From a virus: DNA of 31,778 nucleotides. The stretch is from positions 1 through 31,778 of IMG/VR virus record IMGVR_UViG_3300034375_000036; one strand, given 5' to 3'. How positions within the stretch are numbered: position 1 is the first letter of the stretch; the number at the start of each line of letters is the position of its first letter. The notes under the pieces were generated by a model. The model was not told the DNA's origin. It did no database searches and saw nothing but the letters and a program-made list of their open reading frames with translations. Below, piece after piece: positions 9,635-16,754 of the stretch. A program made the position numbers and the translations under genes.

Positions 9635-9964
9635 TTACGTAATTTCAAGAATAGACAAAGCAACGTCTGCGCTAGATGCAACATTTGACGTAACTTTTAA
9701 GACATCACTTGCATTCATTACTACTTTTTGTTCACCGCCCACAACAACAAGGCTGCTACCCACAGGAATAGGTGCATCCTTTATAATATAGATATTGTCA
9801 CCGTCATTGTTTTCAAGCTGTACATCTACCTCAATTTGTGCAGTGTGTATGTTAGCAATCGACATGCCAATGATTGTTGTTTCGGTAGAACCAGCACCAG
9901 TATGAATCGTAGCAGGGGATGTACCCACTGCAGTGTCTGTCACCAGTTTAAATGAGTTTGCCAT
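9635..9964 (-). CDS. Small beta-rich virion protein, first gene of the adhesin module
   Basis: 109 residues, ATG with TTGGAG upstream, 22 bases downstream of a consensus promoter. The sequence is almost wholly beta-strand-like, with alternating hydrophobics (TETTIIGMSIANIHTAQIEV) and no cysteine or catalytic motif. It resembles, in layout and several positions, the 119-residue product at 26,845-27,204, and may be a distant paralogue. Small immunoglobulin- or jelly-roll-like proteins of this type decorate fibres or heads. The strong promoter suggests a high copy number. The function is inferred. Confidence 0.7.
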   Translation of the reverse strand: MANSFKLVTDTAVGTSPATIHTGAGSTETTIIGMSIANIHTAQIEVDVQLENNDGDNIYIIKDAPIPVGSSLVVVGGEQKVVMNASDVLKVTSNVASSADVALSILEIT

Positions 9965-9985
9965 TTATTTCTCCAATTATGTATA

Positions 9986-10014
9986 ATTATACCACAATCA
10001 TACGGATTTGTCAA
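9986..10014 (-). promoter_or_regulatory. Consensus sigma70-type promoter for the adhesin module
   Basis: On the minus strand: TTGACA (10,014-10,009), a 17-base spacer, TATAAT (9,991-9,986). Both hexamers are perfect. It occupies the only real gap in this stretch, between fibre 0 and the 109-aa gene, with GGAG and the ATG following at 9,964. Confidence 0.85.
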
Positions 10015-10019
10015 GCATA

Positions 10020-11723
10020 TTATCCTAGTGCGATTGCTAAAGCCACCGCTGCATTATCTGCTGCTGTTGCTGCAAAAGCTGTTGTAGCAATTGTTGTATT
10101 GTTTGTACCAGCAGATTGCGTAGTACCCGTAACTGTGCTTGACAGTGAGCCACCATTAATAGTGGGGCTAGTCAGGGTTTTATTTGTAAGTGTCTGTGTA
10201 CCTGTAAGTGTTGTTACTGTGCTGTCAATTGCAATATCATCAGCATTAGCAGTAATACCTGTACCACCAATCACATTCAATGTAACATCACCAGATGTAC
10301 CACCACCTGTCATACCAGAGCCAGCAACTACAGATGTAATGTCACCGACAGGTACAGTAGCTACTTGTGTATCTACGTATGCTTTGATTGACTGTTGTGT
10401 TGCAAGATGAGTAGCACTGTTAGATGCCATATTGTCTTCATCTTTTATAGAAGTTCCACTTATTGTACCGTTTAATACAGCACTTGTCAAGGTTTTATTT
10501 GTAAGAGTTTGTGACCCTGTTAGTGTAGCTACCGTGCTATCAATAGCAAAGGTCATTGTCTGTGATGACCCTGTTGTATCAATACCTGTGCCACCTGTGA
10601 ATGTTAGGGATTGACTGTCAAGGTCTACACTCTGTGCGCCTCCACTGTCACCAGAAAAATCAAAGTCTTGTGCAGTTACTTGACTATCTACATATGCCTT
10701 AATAGACTGCTGTGTAGCCAGATGGCTTGCGCTGTCTGAAGCCATGTTATCTTCATCTTTAATAGATGTACCACTGACTGCACCGTTAAGTACGCCAGTA
10801 GTAATAGTTGGGCTTGTAAGAGTTTTATTGGTGAGTGTATCAGTCGTAGCACGGCCTACAAGCGTGTCTGTGCTTGTAGGTAAGGTAAGAGTACCTGAGT
10901 TACTGATAGAGGAGATGACGGGCGTTGTAAGCGTCTTGTTGGTGAGTGTCTGTGTTCCAGCGAGTGTGGTTACAGTTGAGTCAATAGCAAAAGTAACAGC
11001 ATTACCTGAACCAGAAGTATCAATCCCTGTACCACCTGTAAGCGTAAAAGTCTCGCTGTCAAGGTCAATAGAGAGAACACCACCGCTATCTGCTTGGAAG
11101 TCAAGGTCTTGCGCTGTGACTTGGGCATCTACATAAGCCTTAATAGATTGTTGCGTGGCGAGTTTAGTCGCACTATTAGAAGACATGTCATCTTCATCTT
11201 TAATGCCTGTGACAGTGGCTCCATCACCTGCAATGTTTATGCTTGTGTTAGCTACGATTGTTGTGCCTGTAATAGCAGCAGCAGATGCCCCACCAATTAC
11301 TGCACCATCAATTGTACCACCGTTGATATCAGCAGTGTCAGCTATAAGTGCGTCAATGTTGGCTGTGCCATCAATAAACAAGTCTTTAAACTCTGTGCCG
11401 GATGCACCCAAGTCAATATCGTTATCTGTTACAGGAACAATGGCACCGTCTTGAAAGCGTATTTGTTCTGTTGAACTTGCACCTACATCTACAAAAACAC
11501 CAATACGATTGTTTGTATCACTAACTACAACTTTGTTAAGTGGGGTGGTAACACCGGGGTCTCCAATCAAACCTATGACTGGACCTTCTGCGGCTGTACC
11601 ATCGTGTTTATGACCTGATGTATTATTAAATGTTGCTAGTAGCTGGTCAAATTCATCATTGCTATCAGCAGCATCAATAACGTCACCGTCAGTGTACGTA
11701 GATTGCCTAGTATAACCTGCCAT
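10020..11723 (-). CDS. Tail fibre with repeated TLTNKTLTSP modules (fibre 0)
   Basis: 567 residues, starting at an ATG that overlaps the preceding stop (TAATG). The N-terminus (MAGYTRQSTYTDGDVIDAAD... then GHKHDG at 37-42) is the type that anchors podovirus fibres to the tail and includes a His-x-His metal-binding-like turn. The shaft repeats a module about three times (roughly residues 174-265, 321-410 and 425-520): IKDEDNMAS-SA, then LATQQSIKAYVD, GGTGIDT, FAIDSTV, and TQTLTNKTLTSP. The C-terminus is Ala-rich (ATTAFAATAADNAAV). There is no S74 or G2 domain, so it may fold without an intramolecular chaperone. It probably forms the proximal, tail-attached fibre segment to which the other fibres connect. 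Confidence 0.85.
   Translation of the reverse strand: MAGYTRQSTYTDGDVIDAADSNDEFDQLLATFNNTSGHKHDGTAAEGPVIGLIGDPGVTTPLNKVVVSDTNNRIGVFVDVGASSTEQIRFQDGAIVPVTDNDIDLGASGTEFKDLFIDGTANIDALIADTADINGGTIDGAVIGGASAAAITGTTIVANTSINIAGDGATVTGIKDEDDMSSNSATKLATQQSIKAYVDAQVTAQDLDFQADSGGVLSIDLDSETFTLTGGTGIDTSGSGNAVTFAIDSTVTTLAGTQTLTNKTLTTPVISSISNSGTLTLPTSTDTLVGRATTDTLTNKTLTSPTITTGVLNGAVSGTSIKDEDNMASDSASHLATQQSIKAYVDSQVTAQDFDFSGDSGGAQSVDLDSQSLTFTGGTGIDTTGSSQTMTFAIDSTVATLTGSQTLTNKTLTSAVLNGTISGTSIKDEDNMASNSATHLATQQSIKAYVDTQVATVPVGDITSVVAGSGMTGGGTSGDVTLNVIGGTGITANADDIAIDSTVTTLTGTQTLTNKTLTSPTINGGSLSSTVTGTTQSAGTNNTTIATTAFAATAADNAAVALAIALG
10164..11204 (-). repeat. Three large direct repeats inside fibre 0
   Basis: Three diverged modules of about 270-290 bp encode the IKDED...YVD...FAIDSTV...TLTNKTL units (approximately 11,204-10,929, 10,763-10,494 and 10,451-10,164). 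The segment between copies 1 and 2 carries extra TLTNKTL strands. The third copy has lost the DFDF...SGG central part. Confidence 0.7.
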
Positions 11724-13237
11724 TATCTTCTTGCTCCCGCATTAAATTCTAACTGAAAACCTTTTAGTGTGTATACAGAAGATTCAGCGTTGTCCACTAC
11801 CCGTAGTGCAACTGCAAATCCACTACCTTCAATTGGTTGTCTAACAAGTGGATTAGCTTGACCACCGTAAGTAACTGTTCCATACGTTCCTGTACCATAC
11901 AATGCAACAATAGATGAACTGTCAAAAGGATAAGCTGCTGGTCTAGCTACATTAGGAGATTCATAGTCATACCTAATAAACAAATCAGAATTAATAACAC
12001 CCGTAGGTGCATAGTTAATAATTACACGCTGAAATGTTTTTCTTATACCAGCATCACCCATAGTTAAATCAGGTGAACGATAACGCCCTACTATAGCTGT
12101 GCTATCAAAAGTGTTACCTTGTTCTTGCCGATATACATAACCATCAAAGCCACCATGCAAAACGTAAGACTCACCTTGTACAGTTAAAAAATCAGTACAT
12201 GCAGGTTGTATACCTTCTATTTCAGAAAACTCAAACCCTTTTTCTTTAAGTACAGTTACAATACCTTTTGTTCGTTGTTGACTATCTTTAGCTGTATTAG
12301 TCATAAATAATCGGTATTGAGTTTTACCCGGAATAACAACACTATCAAATTGGCTAATGTCAGGTATGTTAGCAAATCTTTCTTGAATAGGTTTACTAAT
12401 AGCACCCAAATTAACATCGTTGATTTTTTCAGTAGCTGCTACTGTACGTAATCCATCTTTACCTAAAAATAGTATTTCCCCAGCTAGTTCTTGTATAGTA
12501 AACCCGTTAGCGCAACCTATGTCTCTAGTTACTGGCTGTACCTGAAAATCTGCAATTGTATTTCCTATAAGACGAAATATTCTTTCTTCACAAAAAATAA
12601 ATAACTCATTACGAAAAGGAAACAATCCTGTTATTCTGCTATCTACTCTTATTGCACCTGCACCATTAGCAGTGTTAAAGTCATTATCTGTATAAGGTGC
12701 AGTAAATACAAGTTCTTCTACATTAGCACTATGACCAGCAAAGAAAAAAGCATTTTTATAACCAATTACAAACTTAGGATTAGCAGGTGCGCCAGTAGTA
12801 TTCAGGTCAGTTACAGTGCTTCCATCATATTTTGATGCATGATTTGCGCCATCAGCCCAAATAATATGTTCTGTTCCATTTAAGTTATATCTAAAATGCG
12901 TGTATTTACCGGCACCAGTCCTGCCTGTATCAATAGCTGTCCATGAACCTGTAGTACCAGCTTTATATACACTTGTTCCTCTAGCTGCTATAACACTATT
13001 GTTACCTGCAAAAAAAGCAGCCATAAGTACAGGCTCATTAGAAGATGATGTTTGTGGAACTACATTAGGATTCCATTTTAAATAGCCTTCTATTCTTCTA
13101 TATCCACCACGAATATCAGGTTCAAAGTTAAGTAGTTCAAGAGCCATACCGGGAGCCATGTTAAAGGTAGGCTGGTCAAGAACTAAGCCCCCTTCTAATG
13201 GAAAGTAATATGGGTTGAGGCCAGTTTCATCTGCCAT
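11723..13237 (-). CDS. Tail nozzle / stopper-like structural protein
   Basis: 504 residues, ATG with GAGG upstream, eight bases after the adaptor gene. The sequence is beta-rich throughout, with repeated short strands and turns (GLNPYYFPLEGGLVLDQPTF; later FFAGHSANVEELVFTAPYTD and LFPFRNELFIFCEERIFRLI) suggesting a beta-propeller-like body. Position between the head-tail adaptor and the first fibre is where podoviruses encode the T7 gp12 or P22 gp10-type tail tube/nozzle. The assignment rests on order, size and fold impression; I see no catalytic residues. Confidence 0.7.
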   Translation of the reverse strand: MADETGLNPYYFPLEGGLVLDQPTFNMAPGMALELLNFEPDIRGGYRRIEGYLKWNPNVVPQTSSSNEPVLMAAFFAGNNSVIAARGTSVYKAGTTGSWTAIDTGRTGAGKYTHFRYNLNGTEHIIWADGANHASKYDGSTVTDLNTTGAPANPKFVIGYKNAFFFAGHSANVEELVFTAPYTDNDFNTANGAGAIRVDSRITGLFPFRNELFIFCEERIFRLIGNTIADFQVQPVTRDIGCANGFTIQELAGEILFLGKDGLRTVAATEKINDVNLGAISKPIQERFANIPDISQFDSVVIPGKTQYRLFMTNTAKDSQQRTKGIVTVLKEKGFEFSEIEGIQPACTDFLTVQGESYVLHGGFDGYVYRQEQGNTFDSTAIVGRYRSPDLTMGDAGIRKTFQRVIINYAPTGVINSDLFIRYDYESPNVARPAAYPFDSSSIVALYGTGTYGTVTYGGQANPLVRQPIEGSGFAVALRVVDNAESSVYTLKGFQLEFNAGARR

Positions 13238-13246
13238 GTAAAACCT

Positions 13247-13969
13247 CTAAAATCTACCAGCAATAGTACTAGCACCATATCTTTGTGAGTATGGAATATA
13301 TGTAGACCTAACATAGTCAGCACGGTTAAGCAAAATAGTTTGCATCTGTTTAATGCCTTCTTCAAATCGTGAAAAGTTAATGCCATACTGTTGTGCTTCT
13401 CCACGATACTGATAAGCATATGCAGTTGCACCATCCACAATTACCTGTCGGTACTGTTCAGGTACAGTTGGTACATCTGTTGCGGCTGTCAGTAAAGTAG
13501 GCTTTTTGTAATATTCATATTTTAATTCATAGGCTTTATCAGGATATGGATACAAGCCGTAGTTATTATCTGGTGTGCGGAATACATAGATAGGAACTGC
13601 ACCTACATCAGATGTAGTTTCTTGGTCAATATATTTTTGTGTATATTCTTTGTAGTCTAAAATACGTAGGGTAATTCCTGATACAGCCAGAGTGTCATCT
13701 TTACTAATTCTAAATGTGTCATAATCAATTGACTGTGTATCGGTTGGAACCGTATATCGTGTTTGCCCAGCTACTAATGTCTGTGTTTGTGTAGCGTGGG
13801 TAAAAGGCCAGCCAAATTCGCGCTGGTTAATATAATTAATAGAATCATTAACAGCATTCTTACATTGTACTTGAAAGCCCCTAGCTGTAGCAAAATTAGC
13901 TGCAGTAAGAGATACCTCGTTCATACGAGCAAGTACTTCATTAGTAATGTCTAGGTAAGTATATGCCAT
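13247..13969 (-). CDS. Head-tail adaptor (tail tubular protein A-like)
   Basis: 240 residues, ATG with AAGGATG upstream. N-terminal helices (YLDITNEVLARMNEV, and NDSINYINQREFGWPF) are followed by a beta region and a C-terminal helical segment ending ISRF/GRF-like. This matches the general plan of podovirus adaptor proteins (T7 gp11 / P22 gp4-like), which bind below the portal ring. It lies just downstream of the capsid unit's terminator and just upstream of the nozzle gene, as expected. It must be transcribed either by read-through or from a promoter I do not recognise. Confidence 0.72.
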   Translation of the reverse strand: MAYTYLDITNEVLARMNEVSLTAANFATARGFQVQCKNAVNDSINYINQREFGWPFTHATQTQTLVAGQTRYTVPTDTQSIDYDTFRISKDDTLAVSGITLRILDYKEYTQKYIDQETTSDVGAVPIYVFRTPDNNYGLYPYPDKAYELKYEYYKKPTLLTAATDVPTVPEQYRQVIVDGATAYAYQYRGEAQQYGINFSRFEEGIKQMQTILLNRADYVRSTYIPYSQRYGASTIAGRF

Positions 13970-13981
13970 CGTGCATCCTTA

Positions 13982-14018
13982 TAAAGAAAGAAAGTAAAGG
14001 GGCAAGTTGCCCTGCCCC
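13982..14018 (-). terminator. Intrinsic terminator after the capsid unit
   Basis: On the minus strand a stem GGGGCA / TGCCCC (14,018-13,999, eight-base loop) is followed by the T-rich run TTTACTTTCTTTCTTT. It sits 13 bases after the stop of the head decoration gene. Confidence 0.8.
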
Positions 14019-14031
14019 AATACTATGTTAT

Positions 14032-14511
14032 TTAAGCAAAGTCACGTGCTACTTCTTGAGCAGTCAAATCACCTTCATCATTACAATCCATGATGACAGC
14101 CCAGATACGGAGTTTACCCGTAGTCACTGCGCCACCTGAAAGTGTAACAAGTTTAAGGTCGATGTTATCATCAGCAACAGCCATTCGTGGAGAATAGGCT
14201 GCTGGATTCTGTGCTACAACACCTGCTGCTGAAGTTCCATCAAAACCGTCAATGAAATCTTCTGCAGCAATCATGCCAAGGTCTACAGTAAGAGTAGAAC
14301 CATCGGAAGCAGTATCAACTTCGATACCTGCATTCATCACCATCATTCCTTTTTTAACAGCAATTACTGGAATGACATCGCCAGCAGCAAGTGCGCTACC
14401 TTTGTCAGACAGTGCTGTTGCAAAGTCAAATGTGGTTTGAACCATGTATGGGTTGCGACCACGCTGCGAGTTGCCACGTGCCGCTTGGAGTGTATTATCA
14501 CCTAGTGCCAT
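14032..14511 (-). CDS. Head decoration / capsid-associated protein
   Basis: 159 residues, ATG with GAGGAG upstream, 13 bases after the major capsid gene and before the terminator. The protein is Ala/Gly/Asp-rich and beta-like (MALGDNTLQAARGNSQRGRN..., then KGMMVMNAGIEVDT and LTVDLGMIAAEDF). Co-transcription with the capsid gene from a strong promoter, small size and lack of enzymatic motifs fit a decoration or cement protein. A head-completion role is the alternative. Confidence 0.7.
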   Translation of the reverse strand: MALGDNTLQAARGNSQRGRNPYMVQTTFDFATALSDKGSALAAGDVIPVIAVKKGMMVMNAGIEVDTASDGSTLTVDLGMIAAEDFIDGFDGTSAAGVVAQNPAAYSPRMAVADDNIDLKLVTLSGGAVTTGKLRIWAVIMDCNDEGDLTAQEVARDFA

Positions 14512-14524
14512 AATTCAATCTCCT

Positions 14525-15580
14525 CTACAGCAAGCAGTATTTGGCGTTAACAAGTGCTTCAGGACGAAGAATCTTGCGGCCATACAGATGCATACCACGA
14601 ACAATGTCAGCAAAGCTGTCCGGGTCGCGGTAAGTTTCAGTCTTGTTGATTTGGTCAGCAGTAGCAACGGCTGAAGAATGACCAGCAACAATCATGCCAA
14701 AGTTATTAGCATTAGTTCCACCTGTAGTAGATGGACCTGTACCAATAGAAGGCAGGTTGTTAGAGACATGGACTTTAAAGCCATGCAGGTTATTCAGAAT
14801 CAAACCGTTTTGTAGACCAGCACCACCGAAGTCTGAATCAAACAAACGTGAGTCTTCATCTTTCAGCAGTTCAACAAACACTGGGTCAACTACCAACCAA
14901 CGACCTTGTGAGTCCACGTTTTGCAGGTCAAGTTGGCGACCCATACGTGCAATCACTGTCAGTGGGTTAGCAACACCAGCAGTTGTTGGTACAGCTTCAG
15001 ATGCGCGAGGCTTCAAGCCCACACAGTTAGCTGCGTTACCAGCATTGAAGTCAGCAGCAGTCAGTTTCATTGAGGCAAGAAGTTCATCTGTACCTGCTGT
15101 TGGAACTGAAACAGTACCGTTAACAATGTTGTTAACTACGTTAGCGTTGCCGCTAATTGCAGCTTGTTTGAAACCAGTCAAGTAGCCAAGAACATCTTGG
15201 TCAAACTGGTCAGCTAGGCGGTATGCAGCACGGTTACTTGAGAGAGACTCAAAGTTAATGTGCGAATGTGCTTCTTCAATGTCATCGACTTTAAATGCAA
15301 AGTAGTTTGCTTTGTCAACAGTCAGTGTGAAGTCTTCGTCATCAAGGTCTTGCGGTGTAATTGTAGTACCACGCTCGTATGCCTTAACGGTGATTTCTGG
15401 TTCTTTAATGATTTTAACTGAATCACCAAAGTTTGCGATTTCACCAAAGTAGTCGTTATTCGTAATTGCGTCACAAACAGCGGCCTTGCGGAATGCAAGC
15501 TGCACCTGTTTGGAGTAAATTACTGGGCTAAAATTGCCATTCGGCAAGTTGTTATAACCCGGTGCCCTTGGAAAAGCCAT
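14525..15580 (-). CDS. Major capsid protein
   Basis: 351 residues, ATG with a strong AGGAG site. The sequence has the usual features of an HK97-fold phage coat: a short N-terminus (MAFPRAPGYNNLPNGNFSP), then IYSKQVQLAFRKAAVCDAIT, a beta strand pair with FGDSVKIIKEPEITVKAYE, a long helix at DLDDEDFTLTVDKANYFAF onwards, and a late NNFGMIVAGH...VRGMHLYGRKI strand. Its position after the scaffold, the dedicated promoter and leader, and the terminator downstream all agree. No protease gene is recognisable nearby, so maturation cleavage, if any, is not evident from this window. Confidence 0.88.
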   Translation of the reverse strand: MAFPRAPGYNNLPNGNFSPVIYSKQVQLAFRKAAVCDAITNNDYFGEIANFGDSVKIIKEPEITVKAYERGTTITPQDLDDEDFTLTVDKANYFAFKVDDIEEAHSHINFESLSSNRAAYRLADQFDQDVLGYLTGFKQAAISGNANVVNNIVNGTVSVPTAGTDELLASMKLTAADFNAGNAANCVGLKPRASEAVPTTAGVANPLTVIARMGRQLDLQNVDSQGRWLVVDPVFVELLKDEDSRLFDSDFGGAGLQNGLILNNLHGFKVHVSNNLPSIGTGPSTTGGTNANNFGMIVAGHSSAVATADQINKTETYRDPDSFADIVRGMHLYGRKILRPEALVNAKYCLL

Positions 15581-15745
15581 AATCCATCTCCTATTGTTTT
15601 GGATTTTTACAGATGCAAACAGTACAATTCTTGGCAGAGGCTGTCTAACGTAGGGTGTACTTTGTATAAAAGTTGCAACTAATATACTTAGTAGGCCATG
15701 TTATTCAGGTAATCTTAAAGATTTTTGTCGTTTGCGGATTGTTAG

Positions 15746-15770
15746 GTAAGCAAGGAGCGACCCTGCTTAC
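15746..15770 (-). promoter_or_regulatory. Stem-loop near the 5' end of the capsid mRNA
   Basis: Perfect 7-bp inverted repeat GTAAGCA / TGCTTAC with an 11-base loop in which GG can pair with CC. It lies about 20 bases downstream of the -10 box, so it should be close to the 5' end of a leader of some 190 bases. No T-run follows it, so I read it as an mRNA-stabilising or processing structure rather than a terminator. Confidence 0.65.
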
Positions 15771-15786
15771 ACTACATATGAATATA

Positions 15787-15814
15787 GTTATACTTAAAAA
15801 TAACTACTTGTCAA
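15787..15814 (-). promoter_or_regulatory. Sigma70-type promoter of the capsid gene
   Basis: Minus strand: TTGACA (15,814-15,809), a 16-base AT-rich spacer, TATAAC (15,792-15,787). It begins 8 bases after the scaffold stop codon and leads into the 241-bp gap ahead of the capsid gene. Confidence 0.75.
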
Positions 15815-15821
15815 CTCTTTT

Positions 15822-16682
15822 TTATCTAGCAGAACCAGATACATCATAAATAAACTTACCACTACGGATAGCATCCATGATTTCATCAGCATTCTTTTCG
15901 TATTCTTGTGCTGACATTCTTTCTACTTGAGATTCACGAAGGTAAGTAGAAGCCTCATCACTTTGCGGCTTACTCTTTTTACTTTTCGTAGTAACAGCTT
16001 CCGCTGCACCCTTGTCATTCTTGCTCTTAGTTGCCTTGCTAATTCCCTTGTCTGTTTTATACAAGTCGATTGCTCTGGCTGCTGAACGAGCATCACTATC
16101 GTTTTCATACAATGCATCTTGTACCCACTTAGGTTGTTCTTCTGCCCACTCGTGGAAGTCATCGCTGTCACGAATCTCGTCAAAGTCTGGATGCATCTGC
16201 ATAAGTGTTGCTTCTGCTTTTTCCTTTGTTACAGAGTTTTGCATTTCGTCAATTACTTTAAGACGTTCTTCAAGTGCGCTAGACTGCTCACGTGCCTTCT
16301 TCATTGCAATTGTTTCTACGATAGCAGCTACATCTGGATAATCTGATGCCCACTGTTCAATGTCTTCATCAGACTTAGGCAGCTTCATTTCTTTTTTAGT
16401 AGCACTTTCTAATTGACTTTTAAGTGCAGCTAGTTCAGTTTTAAATTCTTCTGCTTGTTTCTGTTGATGTCGGCGTAAGTCAGAGTAACGCTTCTTAAAT
16501 GTTTTTTCTTCTGCGCTAGTAGGTTCAGCTTCTACTTCCTCTACTTCACCATCACGTGCCTTTATTAGTTCTTCTAATTCTTCCTCATCACGCTTTACTC
16601 GTTCTTCTTGCGTATAAGGTTTATTCATAAAAGCAGTCTTTGGTGTTGACTGCATTTCTTCTGCCATTATTGTATCATTCAT
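15822..16682 (-). CDS. Scaffolding protein
   Basis: 286 residues. ATG 16,682 is preferred because AAGGAG lies at the right distance; a second in-frame ATG (MAEEMQ) is 15 bases on. Highly charged and almost entirely helical, with acidic N-terminal and coiled-coil segments (EEELEELIKARDGE, then FKTELAALKSQLE and ALEERLKVIDEMQ) and a Lys/Ser-rich C-terminal region. That profile and the position directly before the major capsid gene are typical of podovirus scaffolds, which guide procapsid assembly and then leave. There is no protease motif. Confidence 0.82.
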   Translation of the reverse strand: MNDTIMAEEMQSTPKTAFMNKPYTQEERVKRDEEELEELIKARDGEVEEVEAEPTSAEEKTFKKRYSDLRRHQQKQAEEFKTELAALKSQLESATKKEMKLPKSDEDIEQWASDYPDVAAIVETIAMKKAREQSSALEERLKVIDEMQNSVTKEKAEATLMQMHPDFDEIRDSDDFHEWAEEQPKWVQDALYENDSDARSAARAIDLYKTDKGISKATKSKNDKGAAEAVTTKSKKSKPQSDEASTYLRESQVERMSAQEYEKNADEIMDAIRSGKFIYDVSGSAR

Positions 16683-16754
16683 TGTAGTCTCCTTGTTGGG
16701 GCCACTGTAGCCACACTGTCGGGCGTAGGGAGTGAGTAGCCAACTAATTGTGGA

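Noticed and set aside
9952-10410. 152-aa plus-strand frame opposite fibre 0
   Set aside because: It spans the promoter of the adhesin module and the fibre C-terminus; low-complexity product from antisense of Ala/Thr-rich codons.
16683-16754. Possible GTTGG / CCAAC stem in the gap before the scaffold gene
   Set aside because: Arms are short and far apart, with no T-run; not enough to call a terminator or switch.
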